Shown here piece after piece: positions 1 to 8,350 of a stretch of 64,000 nucleotides of DNA. Under the pieces are notes generated by a model. It had not been told where the DNA came from. It made no database searches and worked only from the letters and a program-made list of their open reading frames with translations. This DNA is from Comamonadaceae bacterium (GTDB taxonomy: Bacteria > Pseudomonadota > Gammaproteobacteria > Burkholderiales > Burkholderiaceae_C), in NCBI GenBank assembly GCA_947455145.1, contig CANGME010000005.1:1-64000 (forward strand). The letters run 5' to 3'. How positions within the stretch are numbered: the first letter of the stretch is position 1; each line of letters opens with the position of its first letter. A program made the position numbers and the translations under genes.

Positions 1-380
1 AAGTTAAAGCGCGTGCCACGCACACCAGCGGCGTGCAGGGCTTGCAGCTCGGCGTCGGTCACATCGTGTCCAACTGTTGCTACGCCGCGCGCCTTTCCGC
101 CGGAGTTGACCAGCGCATCGACCAGCGCACGGTTGTCCGTGCCGTGGCAGGTGGCTTGCACGATCACGTTTTTATCGAAACCCAAGTGGTCACGCAGGGC
201 GAAGAGCTGCTCTTTGGAGGCATCACAAGGGGTGTACTTGCGCTCGGGCGCGTAGGGGAAGATATCGCTCGGGCCGAACACATGGCAATGCGCATCGACT
301 GCGCCTGCGGGTAGTTTGAATTGGGGCTTGGAGGGGCCGTTGTACCAGTCGAGCCAGCCGGGGGTTTTGGTGAATGTCAT
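1..380 (-). CDS. ligI: 2-pyrone-4,6-dicarboxylate lactonase LigI, 5' part (runs off left edge)
   Basis: The ATG is at 380 on the minus strand and the frame stays open to base 1, giving about 126 N-terminal residues. The start reads MTFTKTPGWLDWYNG and the amidohydrolase metal motif DAHCHVFGP follows at about residue 29, as in PDC lactonases. In the protocatechuate 4,5-cleavage and gallate pathways this enzyme hydrolyses 2-pyrone-4,6-dicarboxylate to 4-oxalomesaconate, the substrate of LigJ encoded upstream in the same operon. The gene lies 23 bp after the Bug-receptor gene, which supports one transcript. The C-terminal catalytic residues lie outside the window, so only the family assignment can be supported. 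Confidence 0.85.
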   Translation of the reverse strand, partial: MTFTKTPGWLDWYNGPSKPQFKLPAGAVDAHCHVFGPSDIFPYAPERKYTPCDASKEQLFALRDHLGFDKNVIVQATCHGTDNRALVDALVNSGGKARGVATVGHDVTDAELQALHAAGVRGTRFN

Positions 381-403
381 CGTTTTTCCTTTTTGCTTTT
401 CAA

Positions 404-1396
404 TCAGTCGGGTTTGATATTGGCTTCGCGCACCAGCTTTTCATAGCGTTGGCGCTCGGTGCGAATCAGGGTGGCAAACATGTCTGCGCTGCCGGGAATC
501 ACTTCACCGCCGACCGCCGTCATGCGATCACGAACCTCTTTGGTTTGCAGGGCTTTTTGAATTTCTTCGTGCAGCTTGGTCACGATAGTTTTTGGTGTGG
601 CGGCGGGGGCGACGAAGCCGTACCAGACCGAGGCCTCAAAGCCGGGAAAGCCGGACTCGGCAATGGTGGGCACGTCAGGGTAAATGGCCGAGCGATTGGG
701 GCTGAGCACGGCCAGCACTTTGAGCTTGCCGCTTTTCACATGGGCTTGCACTTCCAGCGCGTTGACCGCCACCAGCGGCACTTGCCCGCCGATCACGTCG
801 GTGATGGCCTGCGAGCCGCCCCGATAAGGGATGTGCTGCAAGTTGATACCTGCAGCACGCTCAAAAAACTCCACCGCCATGTGGGGTGTGGATCCGTTGC
901 CAGGGCTGCCAAACGCAATGCTGGCAGGCTTGGCCTTGGCCGCAGCAATCAAGCTAGCCATGTTGGTAAAGGGCGCATTGGCATTGGCGGCAATCACCAC
1001 TGGCACGCGCCCGACCAGGGACACAGCCACCAAGTCGCGCTCGGCGTCAAACGGGGCGGGTTGGTACAGCGCCATATTGGCGGCCAAGGCATTGGCGGCC
1101 AGCATCAGCGTGTAGCCGTCGGGGGCAGCGTCAATCACGGACTTGACGGCAATATTAGTGCCTGCACCCGGTTTGTTTTCTACGACAAAGGCTTGGCCCA
1201 GGCTGGTCGACAGCGCCTGGCCCACGGTGCGCGCCACGATGTCCACCGCACCACCTGCGCTGTACCCCACCACGATCTTGACGGGTTTGGTTGGGTAGGT
1301 TTGCGCGGTGACTTGCATTGGGCTGACGACGGCGGCGACCGCCAAAGAGCAGGCCAAAGCTACTTTGCGCGAGGTTCTAAAAATAGAGGGTTTCAT
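404..1396 (-). CDS. Bug/TctC-family periplasmic tripartite tricarboxylate receptor
   Basis: A protein of 330 residues with an N-terminal signal peptide (hydrophobic segment at about 12-31, cleavage near VTAQ) followed by the family hallmark YPTKPVKIVVGYSAGG. It is an extracytoplasmic binding protein for organic acids. No TctA/TctB membrane genes are visible beside it, which is common in Burkholderiales. Its place between ligI and a second binding protein in the lig operon suggests that it binds an aromatic acid or a pathway acid such as PDC, but the ligand is inference. Length and fold markers are normal for the family. Confidence 0.88.
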   Translation of the reverse strand: MKPSIFRTSRKVALACSLAVAAVVSPMQVTAQTYPTKPVKIVVGYSAGGAVDIVARTVGQALSTSLGQAFVVENKPGAGTNIAVKSVIDAAPDGYTLMLAANALAANMALYQPAPFDAERDLVAVSLVGRVPVVIAANANAPFTNMASLIAAAKAKPASIAFGSPGNGSTPHMAVEFFERAAGINLQHIPYRGGSQAITDVIGGQVPLVAVNALEVQAHVKSGKLKVLAVLSPNRSAIYPDVPTIAESGFPGFEASVWYGFVAPAATPKTIVTKLHEEIQKALQTKEVRDRMTAVGGEVIPGSADMFATLIRTERQRYEKLVREANIKPD

Positions 1397-1410
1397 GATG
1401 ATGGGCTTGG

Positions 1411-2223
1411 TTAGGGTTGGGCGGTGCCGCGCAAGCCTGATTTGTGAATGATGGATTGCAAGAGGCCGCTGGTTTTGGCTTCTTGTGCGAACTGCTTAAG
1501 GTAAGGCAAACCTGCCTCGCGACCTTTGGGCACCGCCACGGCCAAGTGCTCCAGGCCCCAGCGCCCATCCAGAATTTTGAATCCGGGCAGACCATCCCAC
1601 ATTTCAAACAAGATGGCCTTGTTGGTGGCGAAGGCGTCAAGCTGGCCTTTTTTCAACATCTCAGCGGCCACTTGCAGCGAGGGCACGGGAACCACTTTCG
1701 CTTGCTTGTATTCGCGTGTCAAAGTGCCCTGCGAGGTGCTGCCCTGCGCCACGCCAATGCGCATACCCGTGCGATCAGCATCAGCCGCGCTTTGCATCGC
1801 GCTGCCGGGGGGCACTAGATAACCCAACTCCAGGTCAATCAAGGCGGCCGTGAAATCCACGATTTTGGCGCGCGCGGGGCTGGCGTTAGTGAAGGTGAAG
1901 TCCACTGCACCCACCTTGAGCGCATCCACCACTTCGGCCACGCGCTGGTACTGCACCGGCTGAAACGGCACGCCGAGTTGGCGGGCCAATTCACGGCCTA
2001 AATCCAAGGCCACACCGACCTTCTCACCCGTCTTCGCATCCGTCACCATGGAGGTGGGGCTGCCGAGGTACACGCCCACGCGCAGTGCACCGGTGGGGGC
2101 CAGCGCCAAGCGAACTTGCGGGTCGATGGCGGCTGACTGTGCGGGCGTAGGTGCGGCGCAGCCAGCCAGCACTGCTAGGGCCAGAAGTGCCGAGCTGAGG
2201 GTGAGGCGACGGAGTTGGTTCAT
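1411..2223 (-). CDS. ABC-type amino-acid-like solute-binding lipoprotein (SBP_bac_3)
   Basis: A protein of 270 residues. The N-terminus has a hydrophobic segment ending in the lipobox LAGC (Cys at about 22), so it should be lipid-anchored in the periplasm. The rest matches the type-3 solute-binding fold: a 'GALRVGVYLGSP' first strand, 'GVALDLGRELARQLG' and 'VDFTFTNASPARA' segments. It sits 14 bp before the Bug-receptor gene and 12 bp after ligK in the lig operon. No ABC permease or ATPase is nearby, so it is either an orphan receptor or works with a distant transporter. Ligand unknown. Confidence 0.75.
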   Translation of the reverse strand: MNQLRRLTLSSALLALAVLAGCAAPTPAQSAAIDPQVRLALAPTGALRVGVYLGSPTSMVTDAKTGEKVGVALDLGRELARQLGVPFQPVQYQRVAEVVDALKVGAVDFTFTNASPARAKIVDFTAALIDLELGYLVPPGSAMQSAADADRTGMRIGVAQGSTSQGTLTREYKQAKVVPVPSLQVAAEMLKKGQLDAFATNKAILFEMWDGLPGFKILDGRWGLEHLAVAVPKGREAGLPYLKQFAQEAKTSGLLQSIIHKSGLRGTAQP

Positions 2224-2235
2224 GGTGCTACCGAA

Positions 2236-2928
2236 TCAGTCGATGTACTTCAAACCCAACTTAGCCAACGGCTCGCGGAAGTTGTACATGTCCAGGCCCA
2301 GCACGCCCGAGGCAAGCTTGGCGCGCTTGGCTCCCTCATTGGCTTCGCGTTCAGCAGCAGCATTGGCCACCGCCTTAGCATCAGCAGCGTTGACCACCAC
2401 CACGCCATCATCATCCGCCACGATGGCGTCGCCCGGGTTGACGATCATGCCTGCGCACACCACGGGAATGTTGACCGAGCCCAGCGTGGCCTTGATAGTG
2501 CCTTTGGCGCTGATGGCACGGCTCCAAACCGGAAAGTCCATGGCCTTGAGCTCCGCGATGTCGCGGCAGCCACCGTCGATGATGAGGCCGCGCGCGCCGC
2601 GTGCCTTGAAGCTGGTGGCAAGCAGGTCGCCGAAGAAGCCGTCAGTGTTCGGGGATGAGAGCGCCGCCACGACGATGTCGCCGGGCTGGATCTGCTCAGC
2701 CACCACGTGCAGCATCCAGTTGTCGCCCGGGTGCAGCAGCACGGTGACGGCGGTGCCAGAGATCTTTGCGCCCGGGTAGATGGGGCGCATGTGGGACTGC
2801 ATCAGGCCGATGCGGCCCTGTGCTTCGTGCACGGTGGCCACGCCGTATTGGCTTAATTGCGCGGTGGCTGCGGCATCGGCGCGAACTATGTTGCGCTTGA
2901 CGATGCCAAGGGGTGCGTTGACGCTCAT
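2236..2928 (-). CDS. ligK: 4-carboxy-4-hydroxy-2-oxoadipate (CHA) aldolase
   Basis: A protein of 230 residues of the RraA-like class II pyruvate aldolase fold. It cleaves CHA to pyruvate and oxaloacetate, the last step of protocatechuate 4,5-cleavage and gallate catabolism. Visible family signatures are [18 protein letters not shown], the glycine loop [16 protein letters not shown] and the catalytic IDGGCRD segment (Arg-Asp pair). It directly follows ligJ, the preceding pathway step, with a 43-bp gap. Orthologues carry the names galC or proA. An RraA regulator is a possible alternative, but the length and operon context argue for the aldolase. Confidence 0.88.
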   Translation of the reverse strand: MSVNAPLGIVKRNIVRADAAATAQLSQYGVATVHEAQGRIGLMQSHMRPIYPGAKISGTAVTVLLHPGDNWMLHVVAEQIQPGDIVVAALSSPNTDGFFGDLLATSFKARGARGLIIDGGCRDIAELKAMDFPVWSRAISAKGTIKATLGSVNIPVVCAGMIVNPGDAIVADDDGVVVVNAADAKAVANAAAEREANEGAKRAKLASGVLGLDMYNFREPLAKLGLKYID

Positions 2929-2971
2929 GGTGTTTTCCTTTTTCAGTTCTGCGGGGGGTGTTCGTCTTGAC

Positions 2972-4015
2972 TCAAAGACCCTTGGCCTTCAGTGCCGCGT
3001 CCAGTCGCGAGAACACGCGGCGCGCGTTGCCTTCATAGACCTTGTGGCGATCGTCGCCCACCACGATGGTGGACGATTCAATGTAGCGCTTGGTGTCGTC
3101 GTAGTAATAGCCTGTCTCGGGGTCGATGCCGCGCACCGCGCCGATCATCTCGCTGGCAAACAAGATGTTGTCCACCGGGATCACCTTGGTCAACAAGTCA
3201 ATGCCGGGCTGGTGGTACACGCAGGTATCAAAGAAGACGTTGTTCAACAAATGGTCTTTGAGCAAGGGCTTTTTCATCTCTTGCGCCAGACCACGGAAAC
3301 GACCCCAGTGGTAGGGCACCGCGCCGCCGCCGTGGGGAATGATGAACTTGAGCGTGGGGAAGTCTTTGAACAAATCGCCCTGGATCAACTGCATGAAGGC
3401 CGTGGTGTCGGCGTTCAAATAGTGCGCGCCGGTGGTGTGGAAACAGGCGTTGCAGCTCGTTGAAACGTGGATCATGGCGGGGATGTCGTACTCCACCATT
3501 TTTTCGTAGATGGGGTACCACTGTTTGTCGGTCAACGCGGGCGATGTCCAGTGGCCACCGCTCGGGTCGGGGTTGAGGTTGATGCCGACGTTGCCGTATT
3601 CCTTCACGCACTTTTCCAGCTCGGGGATGCAGGTGGCGGGGTCCACACCGGGGGACTGCGGCAGCATGGCGGCGGGGATGAAATGGTCAGGGAACAACTG
3701 GCTCACGCGGTAGCACAGCTCATTGCAAATGGCGGCCCAGGTGCTGGAGACGTTGAAGTCACCAATGTGGTGCGCCATGAAGCTGGCGCGCGGGCTGAAG
3801 ATGGTGAGGTCGCTTCCGCGCTCTTTCATCAGGCGCAACTGGTTGGCTTCAATCGACTCACGCAACTCGTCATCGCTGATTTTCAGGTCGGCCACTTTGG
3901 GCTTCATGGCCGGGTCTTTGATGCCAGCGATTTGCTGGTTGCGCCAGGCCTCCAGCGCCGGGGGGGCGGTGGTGTAGTGGCCATGGCAGTCGATGATGAT
4001 GGGGGGCTTCTTCAT
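2972..4015 (-). CDS. ligJ: 4-oxalomesaconate hydratase
   Basis: A protein of 347 residues of the amidohydrolase superfamily. The N-terminal metal motif [12 protein letters not shown] (about residues 7-18) and the downstream segments [11 protein letters not shown] and [18 protein letters not shown] are characteristic of LigJ/OMA hydratases. It converts 4-oxalomesaconate to CHA, the LigK substrate, in the cytoplasm. It is the second gene of the minus-strand operon, after the ModA-like gene. Length is normal and no damage is seen. A decarboxylase of the same superfamily is the main alternative, but ligK and ligI alongside make it unlikely. Confidence 0.87.
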   Translation of the reverse strand: MKKPPIIIDCHGHYTTAPPALEAWRNQQIAGIKDPAMKPKVADLKISDDELRESIEANQLRLMKERGSDLTIFSPRASFMAHHIGDFNVSSTWAAICNELCYRVSQLFPDHFIPAAMLPQSPGVDPATCIPELEKCVKEYGNVGINLNPDPSGGHWTSPALTDKQWYPIYEKMVEYDIPAMIHVSTSCNACFHTTGAHYLNADTTAFMQLIQGDLFKDFPTLKFIIPHGGGAVPYHWGRFRGLAQEMKKPLLKDHLLNNVFFDTCVYHQPGIDLLTKVIPVDNILFASEMIGAVRGIDPETGYYYDDTKRYIESSTIVVGDDRHKVYEGNARRVFSRLDAALKAKGL

Positions 4016-4082
4016 GCAAGTTTCTCCAATGATTTGTAAGGCTATTCGATCAGGGTTTCAGGGGTTCAGGGTTCGGGCAAGT

Positions 4083-4772
4083 TCAGGCCGGCTCCATGCC
4101 GTGACGGCGTTTGAGGGGCTCCGCTTGCGGCTCGTTCATGGCGGCCAGCATGGCACGCACGGCGTCGGGCTGTTGGCTGGTGACGCACACGCCTGCGGAA
4201 AAAGTGGTCATGATCTGGATGGCGGGCGGCAACGGCCCCACCACGGTAATGCCCGCCAGCGGCAAGAGTTCGCTCAGTTGCTGAAAACCCAATTCCACCT
4301 CGCCCTTGGCCACGAGCGAGCCCACAGGCACACCGGGTGGCGCTGTGACGAGGCGCGCCTTGATCTGATCCGCAATGCCCCAGCGCTCAAACAACTTGGC
4401 CAGCGCCACGCCGCTGGGGCCGGTGGAGTAGCTCAGGCTGCGTGCAGCCATCACGGCTTGGCGCACCGCGTCCTCACTTGAGATGTCGGGCTGCGGGGCT
4501 CCCTCGCGCACCGCCACGGCCACGCCTGAGCGCACCATGTCCACACGGCTACCGGGCAACACCTGGCCGCTGGCAATAAGCTTGTCAATGGCGTCAGCCG
4601 AGAGAAAAACGGCGTCAAACAGCTCGCCTGCTTGCACACGCTTGGCGGCATCTACCCCGCCCACAGCCTCAACGTCCACCGTCACCCCGGCGCTGCGCTG
4701 GTAGGCCGCAGCCAAGTCGTTGAGCAACAGGCGCGTTGCCATGGACGAAATGCCTTTGAGGGTGGTGGTCAT
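4083..4772 (-). CDS. ModA-like substrate-binding-domain protein without signal peptide
   Basis: I chose the ATG at 4772, giving MTTTLKGISSMATRLLL, because the residues upstream (from 4808) look non-coding and Pro/Ser-rich. The protein is about 229 residues. It has the molybdate-type binding-protein pattern: 'VDAAKRVQAGELFDAVFLSADAIDKL', then 'YSTGPSGVALAKLFERWG' and 'GELGFQQLSEL'-like segments. No signal peptide or lipobox is visible, so it may be cytoplasmic, which is odd for a binding protein. It is the first gene of the lig operon, divergent from the LysR gene. It could bind a pathway intermediate or oxyanion; no function is claimed. Confidence 0.6.
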   Translation of the reverse strand: MTTTLKGISSMATRLLLNDLAAAYQRSAGVTVDVEAVGGVDAAKRVQAGELFDAVFLSADAIDKLIASGQVLPGSRVDMVRSGVAVAVREGAPQPDISSEDAVRQAVMAARSLSYSTGPSGVALAKLFERWGIADQIKARLVTAPPGVPVGSLVAKGEVELGFQQLSELLPLAGITVVGPLPPAIQIMTTFSAGVCVTSQQPDAVRAMLAAMNEPQAEPLKRRHGMEPA

Positions 4773-4870
4773 GGTATGCGGTGGATTGGGTTTTGATTCA
4801 GGCTGCAATTGTCAACCGAAGTGCGACGCTTGGGCCAAAAAATAGGCCACTAGCTGATATACAAAATTGT

Positions 4871-4891
4871 TATAGTTAAACTTAAGCTATA
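4871..4891. promoter_or_regulatory. Candidate LysR operator, TATAG-N11-CTATA palindrome
   Basis: In the AT-rich divergent spacer between the lig operon and the LysR gene, TATAG (4871-4875) and CTATA (4887-4891) form an inverted repeat separated by 11 bases, which fits the T-N11-A pattern of LysR boxes. It lies 60 bp upstream of the LysR ATG. LysR regulators usually bind such sites in divergent promoters and activate the opposite operon. Binding here is inferred. Confidence 0.45.
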
Positions 4892-4950
4892 CCAATTAAA
4901 ACAAAACCAACACCCCCTCAACTCCCACGTCACTTCCACATAAAGCCCCC

Positions 4951-5850
4951 ATGGATCTGAAACAAATCGAATCGTTTGTGCGCGTGGCCGAGCTGGGCAG
5001 TTTCACCCGCGCCGCCACAGCGTTGGGCATGGCCCAGCCCTTGCTGAGCCGCCATGTGCGCCAGCTGGAGGTGGAGTTGCACCAGACCTTTTTACTGCGC
5101 AATGGCCGTGGCGTGTCACTCACCGAAGCCGGACAAGTGCTGCTGGAACATGGGCGCGGCATCCTGCACCAAGTCGCCCTGGCCCGCGAAGAACTGGGCT
5201 CGGTGCGCGGTGCGCTGGCCGGCCATGTGTCGATTGGCCTGCCCCCCAGCCTGAGCAAACTGATCGCCGTGCCGCTGACCAAGGCCTTTCGCGCCAGTCT
5301 GCCGCAAGCCCAACTCACGCTGACCGAGGGCTTCTCGGTGCCCATGGTCGAAGGCCTGCGCGCCGGCCGCATGGACATCGCCCTGCTCTACAACCCAGCA
5401 CCTGCGCCTGATCTAGAGATCAGCGTGCTGCATGAAGAGGCACTGGTGTTGATATCGGCCAAGGGCACGCCAGCCACACCAAAGAAAAGCATCACGCTGG
5501 CTGCGGTGGCCGCCCTGCCCCTGATCGTGCCCAGCCGCCCCAACGCCTTTCGCATCCTGATCGACTCCGAGATGATGCGCATCGGCTGCAAGCCCATCAT
5601 CACGCTAGAAATTGACGGCCTCAACGCCATCCTCGATCTGGTGAAAGAAGGCATGGGTCACGCGGTGCTGCCCGCCTACACCCTGCGCAACTTTGCCTCG
5701 CCCCACCCTTTTGCCACGCGGCAAATCGTCACGCCCCAACTGCTTAGTCAACTCACATTGGTGGGCTCGGCGCGTCGGCCTACGACGGAGACGCATCAGG
5801 AGGCTATTCGGATTGTTCGGAAGGTGGTTTTGAGGGCAATTCAGAATTGA
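4951..5850 (+). CDS. LysR-family transcriptional regulator of the lig operon
   Basis: A protein of 299 residues with an N-terminal winged helix-turn-helix (MDLKQIESFVRVAELGSFT, then the recognition helix around QPLLSRHVRQLE) and a C-terminal LysR co-inducer domain (about residues 90-295). It is transcribed divergently from the aromatic-acid operon, with a palindromic site in the spacer, so it is probably that operon's pathway-specific activator, comparable in role to LigR/PmdR. The inducer cannot be read from sequence. The gene ends 39 bp before the integron integrase remnant, so it marks the left flank of the integron. Confidence 0.88.
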   Translation: MDLKQIESFVRVAELGSFTRAATALGMAQPLLSRHVRQLEVELHQTFLLRNGRGVSLTEAGQVLLEHGRGILHQVALAREELGSVRGALAGHVSIGLPPSLSKLIAVPLTKAFRASLPQAQLTLTEGFSVPMVEGLRAGRMDIALLYNPAPAPDLEISVLHEEALVLISAKGTPATPKKSITLAAVAALPLIVPSRPNAFRILIDSEMMRIGCKPIITLEIDGLNAILDLVKEGMGHAVLPAYTLRNFASPHPFATRQIVTPQLLSQLTLVGSARRPTTETHQEAIRIVRKVVLRAIQN

Positions 5851-5888
5851 AGAGCAGCCATTTCTTTCCATGACTGCCACCACAACCT

Positions 5889-6446
5889 TCAAAGCGTCGC
5901 AAGTGCGTCCAATTGGCTGGCCGTGCCGCCCTTGGCTTGGCGCACCATCAGCACTTGCCGATCAAAGTCAACATCTTTGATGCGCAGCCGTAGGCCCTCC
6001 ATCAAACGCATACCAGTGCCGTACAGCAACCTGGCAAGCAAGCCCACCTCACCATCCAACTGGCCCAACAAAGCGGTCACTTCAACCTTGGACAACACCG
6101 ATGGAATACGACGGGGGCGATTGGGTCGCTGCACCTCATCCAGCCAGGGCAGTTGAATGCCCAGCACTTCTCGGTACAAAAACAGCAAGGCACTGAGCGC
6201 CTGATTGTGGGTGGACACGGAAACCCGGCGCTCATTGGCGAGTATGGTCAAAAACTGTGTCACCTCAGCGGCACCCATGTCGCGCGGATGGCGCATTTGA
6301 CCGCCCCTACCGCACCAGCGCACAAAAAATTTCACCCAGTACACGTAAGCCTACTCGGTCTTGAGGCTATAGTGTTTGTAGCACAGCACTTCGCAAAGCT
6401 GCTCCAGCAAACGCTTCGATTGGGGGGTATAGATGACAGGGTTCAT
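5889..6446 (-). pseudogene. intI: Integron integrase intI, inactivated (in-frame stop and lost C-terminal half)
   Basis: Read from the ATG at 6446, the frame gives MNPVIYTPQSKRLLEQLCE and the IntI N-terminal pattern YKHYSLKTE, then a TAG (6351-6353, codon 32) where integrases have Gln before AYVYWVKFFVRW. After the stop, typical IntI sequence continues (HNQALSALLFLYREVLG, LPWLDEVQRP, LLYGTGMRLMEGLRLR with the box I Arg, KDVDFDR) up to AKGG at about 5925. There homology ends, about 174 codons into a gene of usually 320-340. The IntI-specific insertion, the HxxR box and the catalytic Tyr are gone. The gene points away from the cassettes, as in a standard integron. Confidence 0.93.
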
Positions 6447-6460
6447 GGGATCACCAGTAA

Positions 6461-6503
6461 CTGTATTTACGTACAGTATTCGGTATGAGAACGCTGTTGT
6501 CAA
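6461..6503 (-). promoter_or_regulatory. intI promoter with overlapping LexA (SOS) box
   Basis: The exact LexA consensus CTGT-N8-ACAG lies at 6461-6476, 15 bp upstream of the intI ATG. On the minus strand a perfect -35 TTGACA (6503-6498) is followed after 17 bases by a -10-like AATACT (6480-6475), whose last two bases overlap the LexA box. SOS control of intI through a LexA box over the promoter is established for many integrons. The element is intact although the gene it drives is dead. Confidence 0.8.
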
Positions 6504-6604
6504 GCGGTATACAGCCCAGTCTGTCGTTTGGTCTTGGGCTAGTCTGCTGGGCTTATTTGGTCGGATACACTGGGTTTCCAGGTTTGTCCGACGAGCTACA
6601 TCAC

Positions 6605-6611
6605 GTTATGC
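6605..6611 (+). other. Integron attI/first cassette junction core site (GTTATGC)
   Basis: GTTATGC resembles the GTTRRRY core and lies about 160 bp upstream of the intI start, where attI is expected. Recombination falls between G and TT, so the first cassette begins at 6606. The assignment is supported because the first attC downstream begins with GCATAAC, the exact reverse complement of this core, as required for a cassette whose left edge is TTATGC. Confidence 0.75.
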
Positions 6612-6658
6612 CTACTAATACGCGAACTTCCTCGCTCTCGCTGCATAGGAAAACAAAA

Positions 6659-7693
6659 ATGCTTCTTACACGACAACTCTCGTCGCTTAGGCCAGCTTTA
6701 ATTTCGGTCTGCGGATTCATGATTTACGGATGTGCATCCACTGGCATCCAAACTTCTACCGGCGAGCAGGCAACGAACGTAATTGCAGTTTTTGAACGTG
6801 GCGAAGCACGTCTAAATTGTGAAGTCTCGTGCTCGGGCGGATGGGGTTCAGCCAGAAGACAAGCAAAAAAGCTATATGAGCAAGGTTTATGGAGTGATCT
6901 TGCCATTGAAGTCGCAAGAGTAGGATTTAAGGCCGAACTAACATATTTCTATTTGGGGCGTGCCGCAGAAGAACTTGGTCATACCGATGCGGCTCGGACA
7001 TACTACAAATTGGGATTGGCAAGCTCTTATAAGTGCGCAGGTATTTTCAATAATTGTGATGGTCTTGTTTTCCCAAATGAAATATTGGCTGCCATTAATC
7101 GCTTACCAGCCCCGGCCAAAACGGAAAAACCCGTTGTGGCAAGTGCGCCAAATCTGATAGTTCCAGCAGAAAATACACCCATCGTAAAAAAGGCACATGA
7201 GGAATCGCCACCTGCGCAGGCACCATCACCAGTACAGGTACCAGCAGCAAAAGTCGAACCTCCCCAAGTTGATTTGCGCTTTACCATCAAAGTCAGTTAT
7301 GACGAATTCAAGAAACTAACCAAATACGAAGGCTCAAATGTTGCCACCGGAGCAGACGTAGTTTTCCTGCGCGCATGGAAGCCTGACAAATCGCCAATGG
7401 TTATTCAAATTTATGTCATGGATTACTACCACGATGAATGGCGCTTTTACCATTCAGCATGGGACTCTGACGGAATAAAGCTTGATACAACCCAGATTTC
7501 ACGTGATGTCGGCACTTGTAGCAGGTACTCAGGATGTTCCCACTACGAACATTTGGGACTTAATGTTACGCGGGAATATCTTGAAAAGCACCGCCGGACT
7601 GGAGTTCGTTTCCAGCTAAGTGGGAAGGCTGGAGAAGAGGTTTTCTCCATTCCTGCGGCACATATTGATGCCTTCTTAGAAGTCGCGAAGTAA
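6659..7693 (+). CDS. Cassette 1 lipoprotein of unknown function
   Basis: I chose the ATG at 6659, preceded by AGGA, because it gives a clean lipoprotein signal: MLLTRQLSSLRP, a hydrophobic core and the lipobox IYGC at about residue 25. The frame is open further upstream but would extend across the attI core. The mature protein of about 320 residues has an N-terminal part with a tetratricopeptide-like look (YFYLGRAAEELGHTDAARTYY), a Pro/Ala-rich linker and a C-terminal domain starting RFTIKVSYDEFKK. I do not recognise a family. It is probably exported and envelope-anchored. It is the first gene after attI, the position usually best expressed. Confidence 0.7.
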   Translation: MLLTRQLSSLRPALISVCGFMIYGCASTGIQTSTGEQATNVIAVFERGEARLNCEVSCSGGWGSARRQAKKLYEQGLWSDLAIEVARVGFKAELTYFYLGRAAEELGHTDAARTYYKLGLASSYKCAGIFNNCDGLVFPNEILAAINRLPAPAKTEKPVVASAPNLIVPAENTPIVKKAHEESPPAQAPSPVQVPAAKVEPPQVDLRFTIKVSYDEFKKLTKYEGSNVATGADVVFLRAWKPDKSPMVIQIYVMDYYHDEWRFYHSAWDSDGIKLDTTQISRDVGTCSRYSGCSHYEHLGLNVTREYLEKHRRTGVRFQLSGKAGEEVFSIPAAHIDAFLEVAK

Positions 7694-7697
7694 CGTG

Positions 7698-8255
7698 ATG
7701 GGTTTGGTTTCCATGAATACGTTCACGCCGCACTTCTGCAAAGGTTATATTCCAGTCGCATTTGTACTCAGCGCCCCTGGAAATGACGAGGTAAATGCAG
7801 GTCGCCCAGCGGCAGGGGCGACCGGAGAAAATCTAGAAGGCGCACTGTCTTATCTGAATACGTGCGCACCTAATCTATTTTCATCGACTCATCGTTACGA
7901 CTACAGAATTACAAACGCATTTTCTCAGCCTTTGGCAAAGAATATCGCAACTGGTCGAACCGAGGCATCCCGCACAGAAATACTCAGAGAAGAAAATACG
8001 AAAAGATTATTGAGCGACATCGGGGATTGCACCCACATCATTCTTTGTGGAGAAAAGGCAGGCTATTTATCTTCCGCATTGGAACACAAACAATTCTCCG
8101 TTATTTGTACGTCCCATATCGGCAACAAAGGGCTAAATGGAAAATTCAAGCTATCGATTGATTGGAAGAGGAAACTCCCAGTTGATCGACGGCAAGAACG
8201 CATACGTCTTTGGGCGAATAAGGTGCTATATGGCTTCGGTCAGAGTTGTACGTAA
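7698..8255 (+). CDS. Cassette 1 second gene, possible uracil-DNA-glycosylase-fold protein
   Basis: It starts 4 bases after the lipoprotein gene with no attC between, so both genes travel in one cassette. A GTG at 7695 would add one residue. The product is about 185 residues and soluble. A segment near the N-terminus, FVLSAPGNDEVNAGRPAAG followed by ATGENLEG, resembles the PG.DE...GRPA.G.TG.NL signature of some uracil-DNA-glycosylase-like proteins, and HIILCGEKAG could be a central strand. I see no decisive catalytic motif, so this is a fold-level suspicion only. A hypothetical cassette protein is the safe label. Confidence 0.6.
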   Translation: MGLVSMNTFTPHFCKGYIPVAFVLSAPGNDEVNAGRPAAGATGENLEGALSYLNTCAPNLFSSTHRYDYRITNAFSQPLAKNIATGRTEASRTEILREENTKRLLSDIGDCTHIILCGEKAGYLSSALEHKQFSVICTSHIGNKGLNGKFKLSIDWKRKLPVDRRQERIRLWANKVLYGFGQSCT

Positions 8256-8276
8256 TGTGCCTGGCTTCGTCTGCTG

Positions 8277-8346
8277 GCATAACCCGGCAGTCCACACGGA
8301 CGCTGCGCGATAATGCCGCGCAGCGCCGGTGACTTCTACGTTAGGG
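8277..8346 (+). other. attC1 (70 bp)
   Basis: R'' GCATAAC (8277-8283) and R' GTTAGGG (8340-8346). The interior folds with a perfect CTGCGCG/CGCGCAG stem. R'' is the reverse complement of cassette 1's left core GTTATGC. Confidence 0.85.
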
Positions 8347-8350
8347 CTTT

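Noticed and set aside
374-1414. 346-codon plus-strand open frame opposite the Bug-receptor gene
   Set aside because: It is an antisense shadow: composition is His/Gly/Arg-rich with no family signal, while the minus strand encodes a clear receptor.
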